Origin: Skermanella stibiiresistens SB22
GTDB lineage: Bacteria; Pseudomonadota; Alphaproteobacteria; Azospirillales; Azospirillaceae
DNA length: 64,000 nucleotides
Assembly: GCF_000576635.1 (NCBI RefSeq)
Contig: NZ_AVFL01000004.1
Location: forward strand, 186,001 to 250,000
Reading direction: 5' to 3'
Below are positions 9,426 through 17,722 of this stretch, piece by piece. Under the pieces are notes generated by a model. That model was not told the DNA's origin and did no database searches. It worked only from the letters and a program-made list of their open reading frames with translations. The position numbers were made by a program, and so were the translations under genes. Each line of letters begins with the position of its first letter. Position 1 is the stretch's first letter.

Positions 9426-9638
9426 ATGAGCGCCAGGGTTGACCCCAAGGTCGATGAGCCCGGCATGGAGCGCCGGCGGTTCCTCCGAGTGATGGGCGCC
9501 GGTGCGGCGGGTGCCGCCGCCGCTCCCCTGCTCGTGTCGGGGCCGGCCGAGGCGGCGGAGACGCCGGACCAGCGCGTCAAGCAGCGCTACCGCGAGACCG
9601 ATCACGTCAAGAAATACTATCAAACCAATCGGTTCTAA
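9426..9638 (+). CDS. Formate dehydrogenase region Tat-signal small protein
   Basis: This 70-aa protein is little more than a twin-arginine signal: ERRRFLRVMGAG then an Ala-rich hydrophobic stretch and a PAEAA cleavage region, leaving a mature peptide of about 30 residues ending KKYYQTNRF. It fits the family known as the formate dehydrogenase region Tat target, found directly before FDH alpha genes. It sits 15 bp before the alpha subunit. Its role (small periplasmic subunit or assembly factor) is not established. AAAAGGAG precedes the ATG. Confidence 0.85.
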   Translation: MSARVDPKVDEPGMERRRFLRVMGAGAAGAAAAPLLVSGPAEAAETPDQRVKQRYRETDHVKKYYQTNRF

Positions 9639-9653
9639 CGGGAGCGTCGCATC

Positions 9654-12548
9654 ATGCTGGTCAAGAGAAGTTCAGCGGCGGCGGCGCGCGCCCGCCTTTC
9701 GGGAACCGTGATGTCCGGGCTTTCCGGCGTCCAGGCGCCGGTCGACCGGCGCGCGTTCCTCAAGCGCTCCGGCCTCGCGGCGGGCGGATTGGCCGCGGCC
9801 GGCGCGCTGTCGTTCGGCACGGTGCGGAAGGCCGAGGCCGGGCCGACCACGCCCGGTGTCGAGATCGTCCGCAAGCTCAGCATCTGCACCCACTGCTCGG
9901 TCGGCTGCACCGTCACCGCCGAGGTCCAGAACGGCGTCTGGACGGGACAGGAACCTAGCTGGGACAGCCCGATCAACAACGGCACCCACTGCGCCAAGGG
10001 CGCCTCGGTGCGGGAACTGGTCCACGGCGACCGCCGCCTGAAATACCCGATGAAGCTGGAGAACGGCGAGTGGAAGCGGGTGTCCTGGAAGACCGCGATC
10101 GACGAGATCGGCGCCAAATTGCTGGAGATCCGCGAGAAGTCGTCGCCCGAGGCGGTGTTCTGGCTGGGCTCCGCCAAGTTCTCCAACGAGGGCGCCTATC
10201 TGTACCGTAAGATGGCGGCGTTCTGGGGCACCAACACGGTCGACCATCAGGCCCGCATCTGCCATTCCACGACCGTGGCCGGTGTCGCGAACACATGGGG
10301 CTACGGCGCCATGACCAACAGCTACAACGACATCCATAACGCCAAGGCGATCCTGATCATCGGCGGCAACCCCGCCGAGGCCCATCCCGTGTCGCTCCAG
10401 CACGTGCTGCGCGGCAAGGAGATCAATCAGGCCCACATGATCGTGGTCGATCCGCGCTTCACCCGCACGGCGGCCCACGCGACCGAATATGTCAGGCTGC
10501 GGCCCGGCACCGACATCCCGCTGGTCTGGGGCATGCTCTGGCACATCTTCGAGAACGGCTGGGAGGACAAGACCTATATCGGCCAGCGCGTCCACGGCAT
10601 GGACAAGATCCGCGCCGAGGTCGCCAAGTGGACGCCGGACGAGGTCGAGCGGGTCACCGGGGTTCCCGGCGCGCAAGTCCGCAAGGTCGCCGAGATCATG
10701 GCGAAGAACCGGCCCTCGACGCTGATCTGGTGCATGGGCGTCACCCAGCACACCGTCGGCACCGCCAATGTCCGGGCGCTCAGCATCCTGCAACTGGCGC
10801 TGGGCAACATCGGCGTTCCGGGCGGTGGGGCCAACATCTTCCGCGGTCACTGCAACGTCCAGGGCGCCACCGATTTCGGCCTCGACGTCACCTCGCTGCC
10901 GGCCTACTACGGCCTGACCGAAGGCGCCTGGAAGCACTGGTGCCGCGCCTGGGACGTCGATTACGAGTGGATGAAGGGGCGCTTCGTCTCCCAGAAGTTC
11001 ATGGAGGCCAAGGGCATCCCGACCACCCGCTGGTTCGACGCCGTCCTGGCCAAGCCGGACGAGATCGAGCAGCCGGCCCCCGTCAAGGCGATGGTGGTGT
11101 TCGGCCACGGCGGCAACACCGTCACCCGGATGCCCGAGATGCGGAAGGGATTGGAGGCGCTGGACCTGCTGGTCGTCGCCGACCCCCATCCGACCACCTT
11201 CGCGTCGGTCAGCGGCCGCAAGAATGGCACCTACCTGTTGCCGATCTGCACCCAGTTCGAGGCGGATGGCTCGCGGACGGCGTCCAACCGCTCGATCCAG
11301 TGGGGCGACAGGGTGGTGGAGCCGATCTTCGAATCGAAGAACGACTATGACGTGATGTACGCGCTGGCCGAGCGGCTGGGCTTCGCCGACCGGATGTTCA
11401 AGCGGATCAAGGTGGTCGACGGCCAGCCCGACGCCGAGGACATCCTGCGCGAGATCAATCGCGGCTCGCTCTCGACCGGCTATTCCGGCCAGTCGCCGGA
11501 ACGGCTGCGGCTCCACATGGAGCGTCAGGCCGACTTCGACCGAACGACCTTGCAGGCGTCGAGCGGCCCCTGCGCCGGCGAATATTACGGTCTGCCCTGG
11601 CCATGCTGGGGCACGCCGGAGATGAAACACCCCGGCACGCACATCCTCTACGACACGTCGAAGCATGTGATGGAGGGTGGCGGCACCTTCCGTGCCCGCT
11701 TCGGGGTCGAGAAGGACGGCGCCACCCTGCTGGCCGAGGGCTCCTGGTCCAAGGGGTCCGAGATCGAGGACGGCTATCCCGAGTTCACCTATGGCATGCT
11801 GCGGAAGCTGGGCTGGGACACCGACCTGACCGAAGCCGAGCTGGCGACGATCCAGAAAATTGGTGGCGCCAATCCCGATGGCGTCAGTTGGGCGACCGAC
11901 CTGTCCTGTGGCGTCATCCGCGTGGCACTCAAGCATGGCTGCTCGCCGTTCGGCAACGCCAAGGCCCGCGCGGTCGCCTGGAACCTGCCCGATCCCGTGC
12001 CGGTCCACCGCGAGCCGATCTACACCTCGCGCCGCGATCTGGTGGAGAAGTACCCGACCCTGGACGACCGCCGCGACTTCCGGCTGGCGCATCTGGGCAA
12101 ATCGATCCAGGCCCGCGACGTCACCAAGGACTTTCCGATCATCCTAACCTCCGGCCGCTTGGTCGAGTACGAGGGCGGCGGCGAGGAGACCCGGTCCAAC
12201 AAGTGGCTGGCCGAGCTTCAGCAGGAAATGTTCATCGAGGTCAACACCCAGGACGCGGCCCGGCTGGGCGTCAAGGACGGCGCCATGGTCTGGGTCCACG
12301 GACCGGAGGGCGATGGCAAGGCCAAGGTCAAGGCGCTGGTCACCGACCGCGTCGGGACGGGGGTCGCCTTCATGCCGTTCCATTTCGCTGGCTTCTGGGA
12401 CGGCGAGAGCCAGCGCGCGGCCTATCCGCCGGGGACCGACCCGATCGTGCTCGGCCACTCGGTCAACGCGCTAACAACCTATGGTTTTGATCCCGTGACC
12501 TACATGCAGGAGACCAAGTGTACCCTGTGTCGGATCGTCGCGGCTTGA
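9654..12548 (+). CDS. fdhA: Formate dehydrogenase alpha subunit (Mo/W-bis-MGD catalytic subunit, Cys type)
   Basis: This 964-aa catalytic subunit oxidises formate to CO2. A Tat signal is present (DRRAFLK, 31-37) with the start at 9654 after GGGAGC. The N-terminal 4Fe-4S site is Cys78, Cys81, Cys85 and Cys113. The molybdenum ligand, selenocysteine in E. coli FdnG, is here Cys203 encoded by TGC in the ARICHS motif, followed by GYGAMTNSYNDIHNAK and GGNPAEAHP. The C-terminal molydopterin-dinucleotide-binding domain includes LTSGRLVEYEGGGEETRSN. The protein should be exported folded with the beta subunit and anchored by the cytochrome b gamma subunit, feeding electrons to quinone. No FdhD or FdhE gene is in the window. 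Confidence 0.95.
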   Translation: MLVKRSSAAAARARLSGTVMSGLSGVQAPVDRRAFLKRSGLAAGGLAAAGALSFGTVRKAEAGPTTPGVEIVRKLSICTHCSVGCTVTAEVQNGVWTGQEPSWDSPINNGTHCAKGASVRELVHGDRRLKYPMKLENGEWKRVSWKTAIDEIGAKLLEIREKSSPEAVFWLGSAKFSNEGAYLYRKMAAFWGTNTVDHQARICHSTTVAGVANTWGYGAMTNSYNDIHNAKAILIIGGNPAEAHPVSLQHVLRGKEINQAHMIVVDPRFTRTAAHATEYVRLRPGTDIPLVWGMLWHIFENGWEDKTYIGQRVHGMDKIRAEVAKWTPDEVERVTGVPGAQVRKVAEIMAKNRPSTLIWCMGVTQHTVGTANVRALSILQLALGNIGVPGGGANIFRGHCNVQGATDFGLDVTSLPAYYGLTEGAWKHWCRAWDVDYEWMKGRFVSQKFMEAKGIPTTRWFDAVLAKPDEIEQPAPVKAMVVFGHGGNTVTRMPEMRKGLEALDLLVVADPHPTTFASVSGRKNGTYLLPICTQFEADGSRTASNRSIQWGDRVVEPIFESKNDYDVMYALAERLGFADRMFKRIKVVDGQPDAEDILREINRGSLSTGYSGQSPERLRLHMERQADFDRTTLQASSGPCAGEYYGLPWPCWGTPEMKHPGTHILYDTSKHVMEGGGTFRARFGVEKDGATLLAEGSWSKGSEIEDGYPEFTYGMLRKLGWDTDLTEAELATIQKIGGANPDGVSWATDLSCGVIRVALKHGCSPFGNAKARAVAWNLPDPVPVHREPIYTSRRDLVEKYPTLDDRRDFRLAHLGKSIQARDVTKDFPIILTSGRLVEYEGGGEETRSNKWLAELQQEMFIEVNTQDAARLGVKDGAMVWVHGPEGDGKAKVKALVTDRVGTGVAFMPFHFAGFWDGESQRAAYPPGTDPIVLGHSVNALTTYGFDPVTYMQETKCTLCRIVAA

Positions 12549-12564
12549 GGCGGGGGATTTAACC

Positions 12565-13161
12565 ATGGCGAGAATGAAATTCCTGTGCGACGCCGAACGC
12601 TGCATCGAGTGCAACGCCTGCGTCACGGCCTGCAAGAACGAGCATGAGGTGCCCTGGGGCATCAACCGCCGGCGCGTCGTCACGATCAACGACGGCAAGC
12701 CGGGCGAGCGGTCGATCTCGATGGCCTGCATGCACTGCACCGACGCGCCCTGCATGGCGGTGTGCCCGGTCGACTGCTTCTACAAGACGGCGGAGGGCGT
12801 CGTCCTTCACTCCAAGGACCTGTGCATCGGCTGCGGCTACTGCTTCTACGCCTGTCCCTTCGGGGCGCCGCAGTATCCGCAGGTCGGCAATTTCGGCAGC
12901 CGCGGCAAGATGGACAAGTGCACCTTCTGCGCCGGGGGCCCGGAGGACGACATGACGCCGATCGAGTACGAGAAGTACGGCGCCAACCGCTTGGCCGAGG
13001 GCAAGCTGCCGCTGTGCGCCGAGATGTGCTCGACCAAGGCCCTGCTGGCGGGCGACGGCGACATCATCGCCGACATCTACCGGGAACGGGTGGTCCGGCG
13101 CGGCTATGGCTCCGGCGCCTGGGGTTGGTCGACCGCTTACAGGGACAGAGCCGGCGCGTGA
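12565..13161 (+). CDS. fdh3B: Formate dehydrogenase beta subunit (FDH3 type, four-cluster ferredoxin)
   Basis: This 198-aa iron-sulfur subunit transfers electrons from the alpha to the gamma subunit. Four Cys-rich motifs are visible: CIECNACVTAC (13-23), MHCTDAPCMAVCP, LCIGCGYCFYACPFG and a later CTFC ... LCAEMCSTKAL, fitting four 4Fe-4S clusters. It has no C-terminal membrane anchor, unlike FdnH of E. coli, which fits the FDH3-type beta subunit. It lies 16 bp after the alpha gene and 23 bp before gamma. Confidence 0.92.
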   Translation: MARMKFLCDAERCIECNACVTACKNEHEVPWGINRRRVVTINDGKPGERSISMACMHCTDAPCMAVCPVDCFYKTAEGVVLHSKDLCIGCGYCFYACPFGAPQYPQVGNFGSRGKMDKCTFCAGGPEDDMTPIEYEKYGANRLAEGKLPLCAEMCSTKALLAGDGDIIADIYRERVVRRGYGSGAWGWSTAYRDRAGA

Positions 13162-13184
13162 CAGCCGTAGGGGGAGAAAGCATC

Positions 13185-14213
13185 ATGTCCAACATCATCG
13201 GGCGCGCGCCGCGTCTCGTGGCGCTCGTGTTCACCCTGCTGGCCTTGACCTTCGGGGGAGCTTTGGCCCAGACGCCGGTCCCGCCAGGACCGAACGCGCT
13301 GACTGGGCCGAATATCACCAACGAGCAGTTGCTGTTCCAGCAATTGCAGGGCGATGTCCACGGCCGCGTCAGCATTCCGGACCAGAGGTCGGCCACGCTG
13401 ATCCAGCCGGAAGGCCAGGAGTGGCGGGAGTTCCGCAACGGGACGCTGAAGACGGTCTCGGCCGCCTCGCTGATCGGCATCGTCGCGGCGCTTCTGATCT
13501 TCTACGCCACGCGTGGCAAGATCAGGATCGACGCCGGCCCGTCGCGCCAGCGTGTCCAGCGCTTCAACGGGGTCGAGCGGTTCGCCCACTGGATCACGGC
13601 GATCAGCTTCATGGTGCTGGCGCTGACCGGCCTCAACCTCGTGTTCGGCCGGACCCTGCTGATCCCGCTGCTCGGTCCGGAGGCGTTCACCACGCTCAGC
13701 GGCTACGGCAAGCTGGCCCACAACTATCTCAGCTTTCCCTTCGTGCTGGGGATCGCACTGATGCTGCTGATCTGGGTCCGCCACAACATCCCGGACAAGA
13801 CCGACATCGCCTGGGTCAAGGCGGCGGGCGGGTTGTTCTCCAAGGGCAGGCACCCGGCCGCCAAGAAGTTCAACGCCGGGCAGAAGCTGATCTTCTGGAT
13901 GGTGGTGGCCGGAGGCGCCGTGGTCGCGGCCAGCGGCTATGTCCTGCTGTTCCCGTTCTACCTGACCGATGTCGGCGGCATGCAACTGGCCCAACTGGTC
14001 CACGCCGCCCTGTCGGTCCTGCTGATCGTCGGCATCATCGGGCACATCTATATCGGCTCGGTCGGCATGGAAGGCGCCTTTGACGCCATGGGCAGCGGTC
14101 AGGTCGACGTCAACTGGGCGCGCGAGCACCACAGCCTATGGCTGGAGGAGGAGATGCGGAAGGGCAAGGTGGCCCAAGTGAAACCGGTCGGTTTCCGCGC
14201 GCCCGCTGAATAA
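13185..14213 (+). CDS. fdhC: Formate dehydrogenase gamma subunit (cytochrome b556)
   Basis: This 342-aa membrane anchor and quinone-reducing subunit has an N-terminal hydrophobic segment with a possible LAQ cleavage site, a periplasmic stretch of about 60 residues, then about four to five transmembrane helices. Candidate haem ligands are the His residues in VERFAHWITAISF, KLAHNYLSFPF, LVHAALSVLL and IIGHIYIGSVG. The start at 13185 follows GGGGGAGAAAG; the longer open frame upstream overlaps the beta gene and is a shadow. It ends the FDH operon, followed by a REP-like hairpin. Confidence 0.9.
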   Translation: MSNIIGRAPRLVALVFTLLALTFGGALAQTPVPPGPNALTGPNITNEQLLFQQLQGDVHGRVSIPDQRSATLIQPEGQEWREFRNGTLKTVSAASLIGIVAALLIFYATRGKIRIDAGPSRQRVQRFNGVERFAHWITAISFMVLALTGLNLVFGRTLLIPLLGPEAFTTLSGYGKLAHNYLSFPFVLGIALMLLIWVRHNIPDKTDIAWVKAAGGLFSKGRHPAAKKFNAGQKLIFWMVVAGGAVVAASGYVLLFPFYLTDVGGMQLAQLVHAALSVLLIVGIIGHIYIGSVGMEGAFDAMGSGQVDVNWAREHHSLWLEEEMRKGKVAQVKPVGFRAPAE

Positions 14214-14230
14214 AACGCGAACATCCGTAG

Positions 14231-14257
14231 GTCGGGTAGAGCGAAGCGGCACCCGAC
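14231..14257. repeat. REP-like palindrome between convergent genes
   Basis: Perfect 7-bp arms GTCGGGT (14231-14237) and ACCCGAC (14251-14257) enclose a 13-nt loop containing GAGCGAAGCGG. The motif GTAGGTCGGGTAGAGCGAAG looks like a widespread intergenic repeat of many proteobacterial genomes. It may also act as a terminator for the FDH operon and the facing decarboxylase gene, although no T-tract follows. Confidence 0.55.
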
Positions 14258-14273
14258 ACCAACTCGCTGGCGT

Positions 14274-15896
14274 TCAGGCGAATCGGTCCTGCCGCACCTC
14301 GATCAAGGTGGGGCCGGATCGCTGGAACGCCTCCCCCAAGGCCGCCGTCAGGGCCGCCGCGTCGTCGGCGCGGGTGGCGTGGCAGCCCATTGCCCGCGCC
14401 AGAGCGAGGTGGTCGGGGTTCCTAAGGGTGACGCCGATCTCGGGGATGCCGCGCTGGATCATGCCGTCGCGGATCTGGCCATAGCCGTCGTTGTTCCACA
14501 TCACGACCGCGAGCGGCATGTCCAGCTCGACGGCGGTCATCAGGTCCTGCACCGTGAACATCAGCCCGCCGTCGCCGATCAGACAGACGACATCGCGGTC
14601 GGGCAGCGCCAGCTTGGCGCCGATCGCGGCCGGCAGGGCGAATCCCAGCGTGCCGAAGCCATGGGGGTGGTGCCACGTGCGCGGCCGGTCGGTCGGCCAC
14701 AGGCTGTTGCCGGCATAGGCGATCTGCGTCATGTCCGACATGACGATGCCATCCGGCGGCAAGCCGGCCCTGATCGCCGCCAGCACCTCGGCGTGCCGCT
14801 GGCGCGGCGGCGGCAGGTTGGCGAGCACGGCGGCCTTGGCGGCTTGGATGGCCAAATGCTGGCGGGCGGGATCGGGCGTCGCCAAGCGCTCCACCAGATC
14901 GCACAGGATGGCGCCGGCATCGCCCAGCAGGGCGACATCCGGCGCGCTGTCGCGGGTCAGCGTGGCGGGGTCGATGTCGATCCGGATCAGGGAGCCGCCG
15001 AACCGGGGCACGCCACTCCAGAAGTCGGTCTCGGCCAATTCCGAGCCGGCGACGATCACCACGTCGGCCCGCTCGATGAATTCCACCATGGCCGGCTGGT
15101 CGGTGGACGAGCCCAGGCAAAGCGGATGATCGACCGGCAGCGTGCCCTTGGCGGCACCCGTCATCAGCACGGCGGCCCCGATGCCCTCCGCGAACTGCCG
15201 GACCGCGCCCGGACAGTCGCGAGCCCCGCCGCCGACGATCAGGACCGGCCGCTCGGCGACGGCGATCAAATCCGCCGCCCGCACCAGCGACGCGTCGCAG
15301 GCGGACGGACGGCCGATCCTGGCGCGGGCGGCCGTGGTCGGGAAGCCGGCTGGCGCCGCCAGCACGTCCAGCGGGATCTCGATATGGACCGGGCGGGGCC
15401 TGGACGACTGGAAGACGCCGAAGGCCCGCGCCATCACCTCCGGCAACTCGGCCGGTTCCATCACGGTATGGCTGAAGGCGCAGAGTGGCGCCAGGACTGA
15501 GCTTTGGCTCCGCAACTCGTGCAGCCGTCCCCGGCCCATGCCCAGGTGGCGGCGCTCGTTGACGCTGCTGAGCACCAGCATCGGGCTGCTGTCGGAATAG
15601 GCCTGCGCGATGCCGGTCGCGGCGTTGGTCAGGCCGGGACCCGTCGTCAGCAGGCAGGCGGCGGGCCGGCCGGAGACCCGCGCGTAGCCGTCGGCCATGA
15701 AGCTGGCGCCCTGCTCGTGGCGCGGGGTGACGTGGCGGATGCGGCTGTTGGGCAATCCCCGGTACAACTCCAGCGTATGGACTCCCGGTATGCCGAACAC
15801 CGTGTCGATGCCGTAGGCCTCCAGCAGGCGGATCGCCGCCTCGCCGCATGTCGCGCCGTCACTCTTCGCTGGGTCGCTCGTCGCTTTGGTGGTCAC
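14274..15896 (-). CDS. ThDP-dependent decarboxylase, probable 5-guanidino-2-oxopentanoate decarboxylase
   Basis: This 540-aa enzyme of the acetolactate synthase/pyruvate decarboxylase superfamily has an N-terminal pyrimidine domain with the catalytic Glu in TPRHEQGASFMADGYAR and GPGLTNAATGIAQAY. The central domain has VLIVGGGA. The C-terminal PP domain binds Mg-ThDP through GDGGLMFTVQDLMTAVELDMP and ending in NNDGYG. Overall motif spelling resembles AruI of the arginine transaminase pathway (2-ketoarginine decarboxylase), but acetolactate-synthase-like and other 2-oxoacid activities remain possible. The GTG start overlaps the stop of the upstream membrane-protein gene (GTGA), so the two are coupled. 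No other arginine transaminase gene is in the window. Confidence 0.8.
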   Translation of the reverse strand: MTTKATSDPAKSDGATCGEAAIRLLEAYGIDTVFGIPGVHTLELYRGLPNSRIRHVTPRHEQGASFMADGYARVSGRPAACLLTTGPGLTNAATGIAQAYSDSSPMLVLSSVNERRHLGMGRGRLHELRSQSSVLAPLCAFSHTVMEPAELPEVMARAFGVFQSSRPRPVHIEIPLDVLAAPAGFPTTAARARIGRPSACDASLVRAADLIAVAERPVLIVGGGARDCPGAVRQFAEGIGAAVLMTGAAKGTLPVDHPLCLGSSTDQPAMVEFIERADVVIVAGSELAETDFWSGVPRFGGSLIRIDIDPATLTRDSAPDVALLGDAGAILCDLVERLATPDPARQHLAIQAAKAAVLANLPPPRQRHAEVLAAIRAGLPPDGIVMSDMTQIAYAGNSLWPTDRPRTWHHPHGFGTLGFALPAAIGAKLALPDRDVVCLIGDGGLMFTVQDLMTAVELDMPLAVVMWNNDGYGQIRDGMIQRGIPEIGVTLRNPDHLALARAMGCHATRADDAAALTAALGEAFQRSGPTLIEVRQDRFA

Positions 15897-16417
15897 GATA
15901 TCACCCGCGCTTCTCGTTCCGGTTCCCTGGTCGGAGCAGGGTAGGTGGGGGTCGCCGCCGTGGCAAGCGATGCCCGCAAGCGGTCGATGTCGGCCAGCGC
16001 CAGCGGTGGGATGGGGGTGCGCCAGTCCGGCAGGGCGAACAGCGGCCAGGACGGTTCGAGTCGCGCATCCCCCCTGGAGAAGACGTCGCGGCCCGCGACC
16101 CGCTCATGCCGCCAGCCGCCGGCCAAGTCGCAGAGCGGCGGCAGGACGATGGCGCGCAACGCCTCCGCGTAGTCGCGTCCAGGCCTTCCGCGAAGCTGAA
16201 GCCCGATGAAGACCCCGACCGCGGCCAGCGCGGGAGCCGCCGCCCAAAGCAGCGGATGGCCAATCCATGCCGCCGCCGCCAGCCAAGCCAGCGCCAGCGC
16301 GCCGAAGGCGGCGGCGCGGCGGCGCAAGCGAAGCCAGTGGTGGCGCCGGGCCTCCTCCAGCGTCGTCAGGTGCGGCATGACGCGCGCGATCAAAGCGGCG
16401 TCGATTTCGCTGGTCAT
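15893..16417 (-). CDS. Small membrane protein of unknown function (DUF3137-like features)
   Basis: This 174-aa protein has two adjacent hydrophobic segments (about residues 34-52 and 53-72) behind an Arg-rich stretch (LRLRRRAAAFG) and a soluble C-terminal part with IVLPPLCDLAGGWRHERVAG and RDVFSRG. The arrangement recalls DUF3137-type membrane proteins, but I cannot confirm the family. The ATG at 16417 is preceded by GGAAAG on the minus strand; an ATG 15 nt upstream is also in frame. Its TGA overlaps the GTG start of the decarboxylase, so they form one transcript. A much longer open frame running on towards 17614 is an antisense shadow of the malyl-CoA lyase gene. Confidence 0.65.
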   Translation of the reverse strand: MTSEIDAALIARVMPHLTTLEEARRHHWLRLRRRAAAFGALALAWLAAAAWIGHPLLWAAAPALAAVGVFIGLQLRGRPGRDYAEALRAIVLPPLCDLAGGWRHERVAGRDVFSRGDARLEPSWPLFALPDWRTPIPPLALADIDRLRASLATAATPTYPAPTREPEREARVIS

Positions 16418-16552
16418 GATACTTTCCGCCATTATGGTGCGGGTGCGAAGACACGTAATATCATCGGGCGGCGTCCTTGGTGAAATATTGACGCCTTCGG
16501 CGCCACTCCAAACCGCGCGACGGCGCGGCGAAACCGTGATGGGGGAACAGCA

Positions 16553-17530
16553 ATGAGCTTCAAGATCGTCGAACAGGCTCCGGCCAGGCTCAACCGCAGC
16601 GAACTGGCGGTTCCGGGCAGCAGCCCAAAGCTGTTCGAGAAGGCCGCCAAGTCGGCCGCCGACGTCATCTTCCTGGACCTGGAGGACGCCGTCGCTCCCG
16701 ACGACAAGCCGCAGGCCCGGAAGAACATCATCGAGGCGATCAACGACATCGAATGGGGAACCAAGACCCTGTCGGTCCGGATCAACGGCCTCGACACCCA
16801 CTACATGTACCGCGACGTGGTCGAGGTGCTGGAGGCGTGCGGCGACCGGCTCGACCTGATCATGATCCCCAAGGTCGGCACCGCCGCCGACGTCTACGCC
16901 GTCGACATGCTGGTGACCCAGATCGAGGCCGCCAAGGGCCGCAAGAAGCGGATCGGCTTCGAACTGATCATCGAGACCGCGCTCGGCATGGCGAATATCG
17001 ACGAGATCGCGACCGCGTCCCGCCGCAACGAGAGCCTGCACTTCGGCGTCGCCGACTACGCCGCCTCGACCAAGGCGCAGACGACGGGCATCGGCGGCCC
17101 CAACCCGTCCTACGGCGTCCTGACCGACAAGGATGGCGATAAGCCGCGCGACTATCACTGGGGCGACATGTGGCACTACGCGACCGCCCGCATGGTGGTC
17201 GCGGCGCGCGCCGCCGGGTTGCGTCCGGTCGACGGCCCCTTCGGCGACTTCTCCGACGTCGATGGCTACAAGGCGCAGGGCCGCCGCTCCGCCGTGCTTG
17301 GCTGCGAGGGCAAGTGGGCGATCCATCCGTCGCAGATCGCGCCGGCCAACGAGGTGTTCAGCCCGTCCGAGGCCGAGATCACCAAGGCCAAGCGCATCCT
17401 GGAAGCCATGGCCCAGGCCCAGAAGGAAGGTCGCGGCGCCGTCGCGCTCGACGGCCGCCTGATCGACATCGCGTCGATCCGCCAAGCAGAGGTGATGGTC
17501 CAGAAGGCCGTGCAGATCGCCGGTTCCTGA
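16553..17530 (+). CDS. mcl1: L-malyl-CoA / beta-methylmalyl-CoA lyase
   Basis: This 325-aa CitE-like aldolase matches the Rhodobacter Mcl1 type in length and motifs: KLFEKAAKSAADVIFLDLED, LSVRINGLDT with the active-site Arg, MIPKVGTAADVYAVD, and the metal-site FELIIETALG, then PVDGPFGDFSD and GKWAIHPSQI. It cleaves malyl-CoA to acetyl-CoA plus glyoxylate and beta-methylmalyl-CoA to propionyl-CoA plus glyoxylate. This is a step of the ethylmalonyl-CoA pathway, which replaces the glyoxylate shunt in many alphaproteobacteria. GGGGGAAC precedes the ATG. It is a single gene divergent from the decarboxylase pair, with a hairpin downstream. Confidence 0.9.
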   Translation: MSFKIVEQAPARLNRSELAVPGSSPKLFEKAAKSAADVIFLDLEDAVAPDDKPQARKNIIEAINDIEWGTKTLSVRINGLDTHYMYRDVVEVLEACGDRLDLIMIPKVGTAADVYAVDMLVTQIEAAKGRKKRIGFELIIETALGMANIDEIATASRRNESLHFGVADYAASTKAQTTGIGGPNPSYGVLTDKDGDKPRDYHWGDMWHYATARMVVAARAAGLRPVDGPFGDFSDVDGYKAQGRRSAVLGCEGKWAIHPSQIAPANEVFSPSEAEITKAKRILEAMAQAQKEGRGAVALDGRLIDIASIRQAEVMVQKAVQIAGS

Positions 17531-17553
17531 TCCGAGAGCCGCCTGATCCGAGA
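17526..17553 (+). repeat. 16-bp tandem duplication at the mcl stop codon
   Basis: CCTGATCCGAGA occurs at 17526-17537 and again at 17542-17553, a 16-bp unit repeated about 1.75 times. The first copy contains the mcl TGA stop (17528-17530). It looks like a small slippage duplication. Confidence 0.7.
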
Positions 17554-17561
17554 ACTGGAGA

Positions 17562-17591
17562 TTGGACGGCGTTCCGCGGAGCGCCGTCCAA
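17562..17591. terminator. Hairpin downstream of malyl-CoA lyase, terminator-like
   Basis: TTGGACGGCG (17562-17571) and CGCCGTCCAA (17582-17591) form a perfect 10-bp stem; the 10-nt loop is itself largely palindromic (TCCGCGGA), which could extend it. No T-tract follows on the plus strand, so factor-independent termination is uncertain. Confidence 0.5.
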
Positions 17592-17722
17592 GCCACATAT
17601 CCGTGTATTCGCATAAACGCCTTCGTAGCGAACTAACCAATCCGCGACCGATTTGCGCTGGCTACCCTTTGGGGCGTGTGGTAGGGAACCCGGTCTTTTT
17701 CAGCCCGCCGTGAAGTCGATTC

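Noticed and set aside
9672-12092. 806-codon minus-strand open frame
   Set aside because: It lies entirely opposite the formate dehydrogenase alpha gene and has no recognisable domain.
16418-17614. Long minus-strand extension of the small membrane protein frame
   Set aside because: It is antisense to malyl-CoA lyase; only the 174 residues after 16417 have their own ribosome site and sensible composition.
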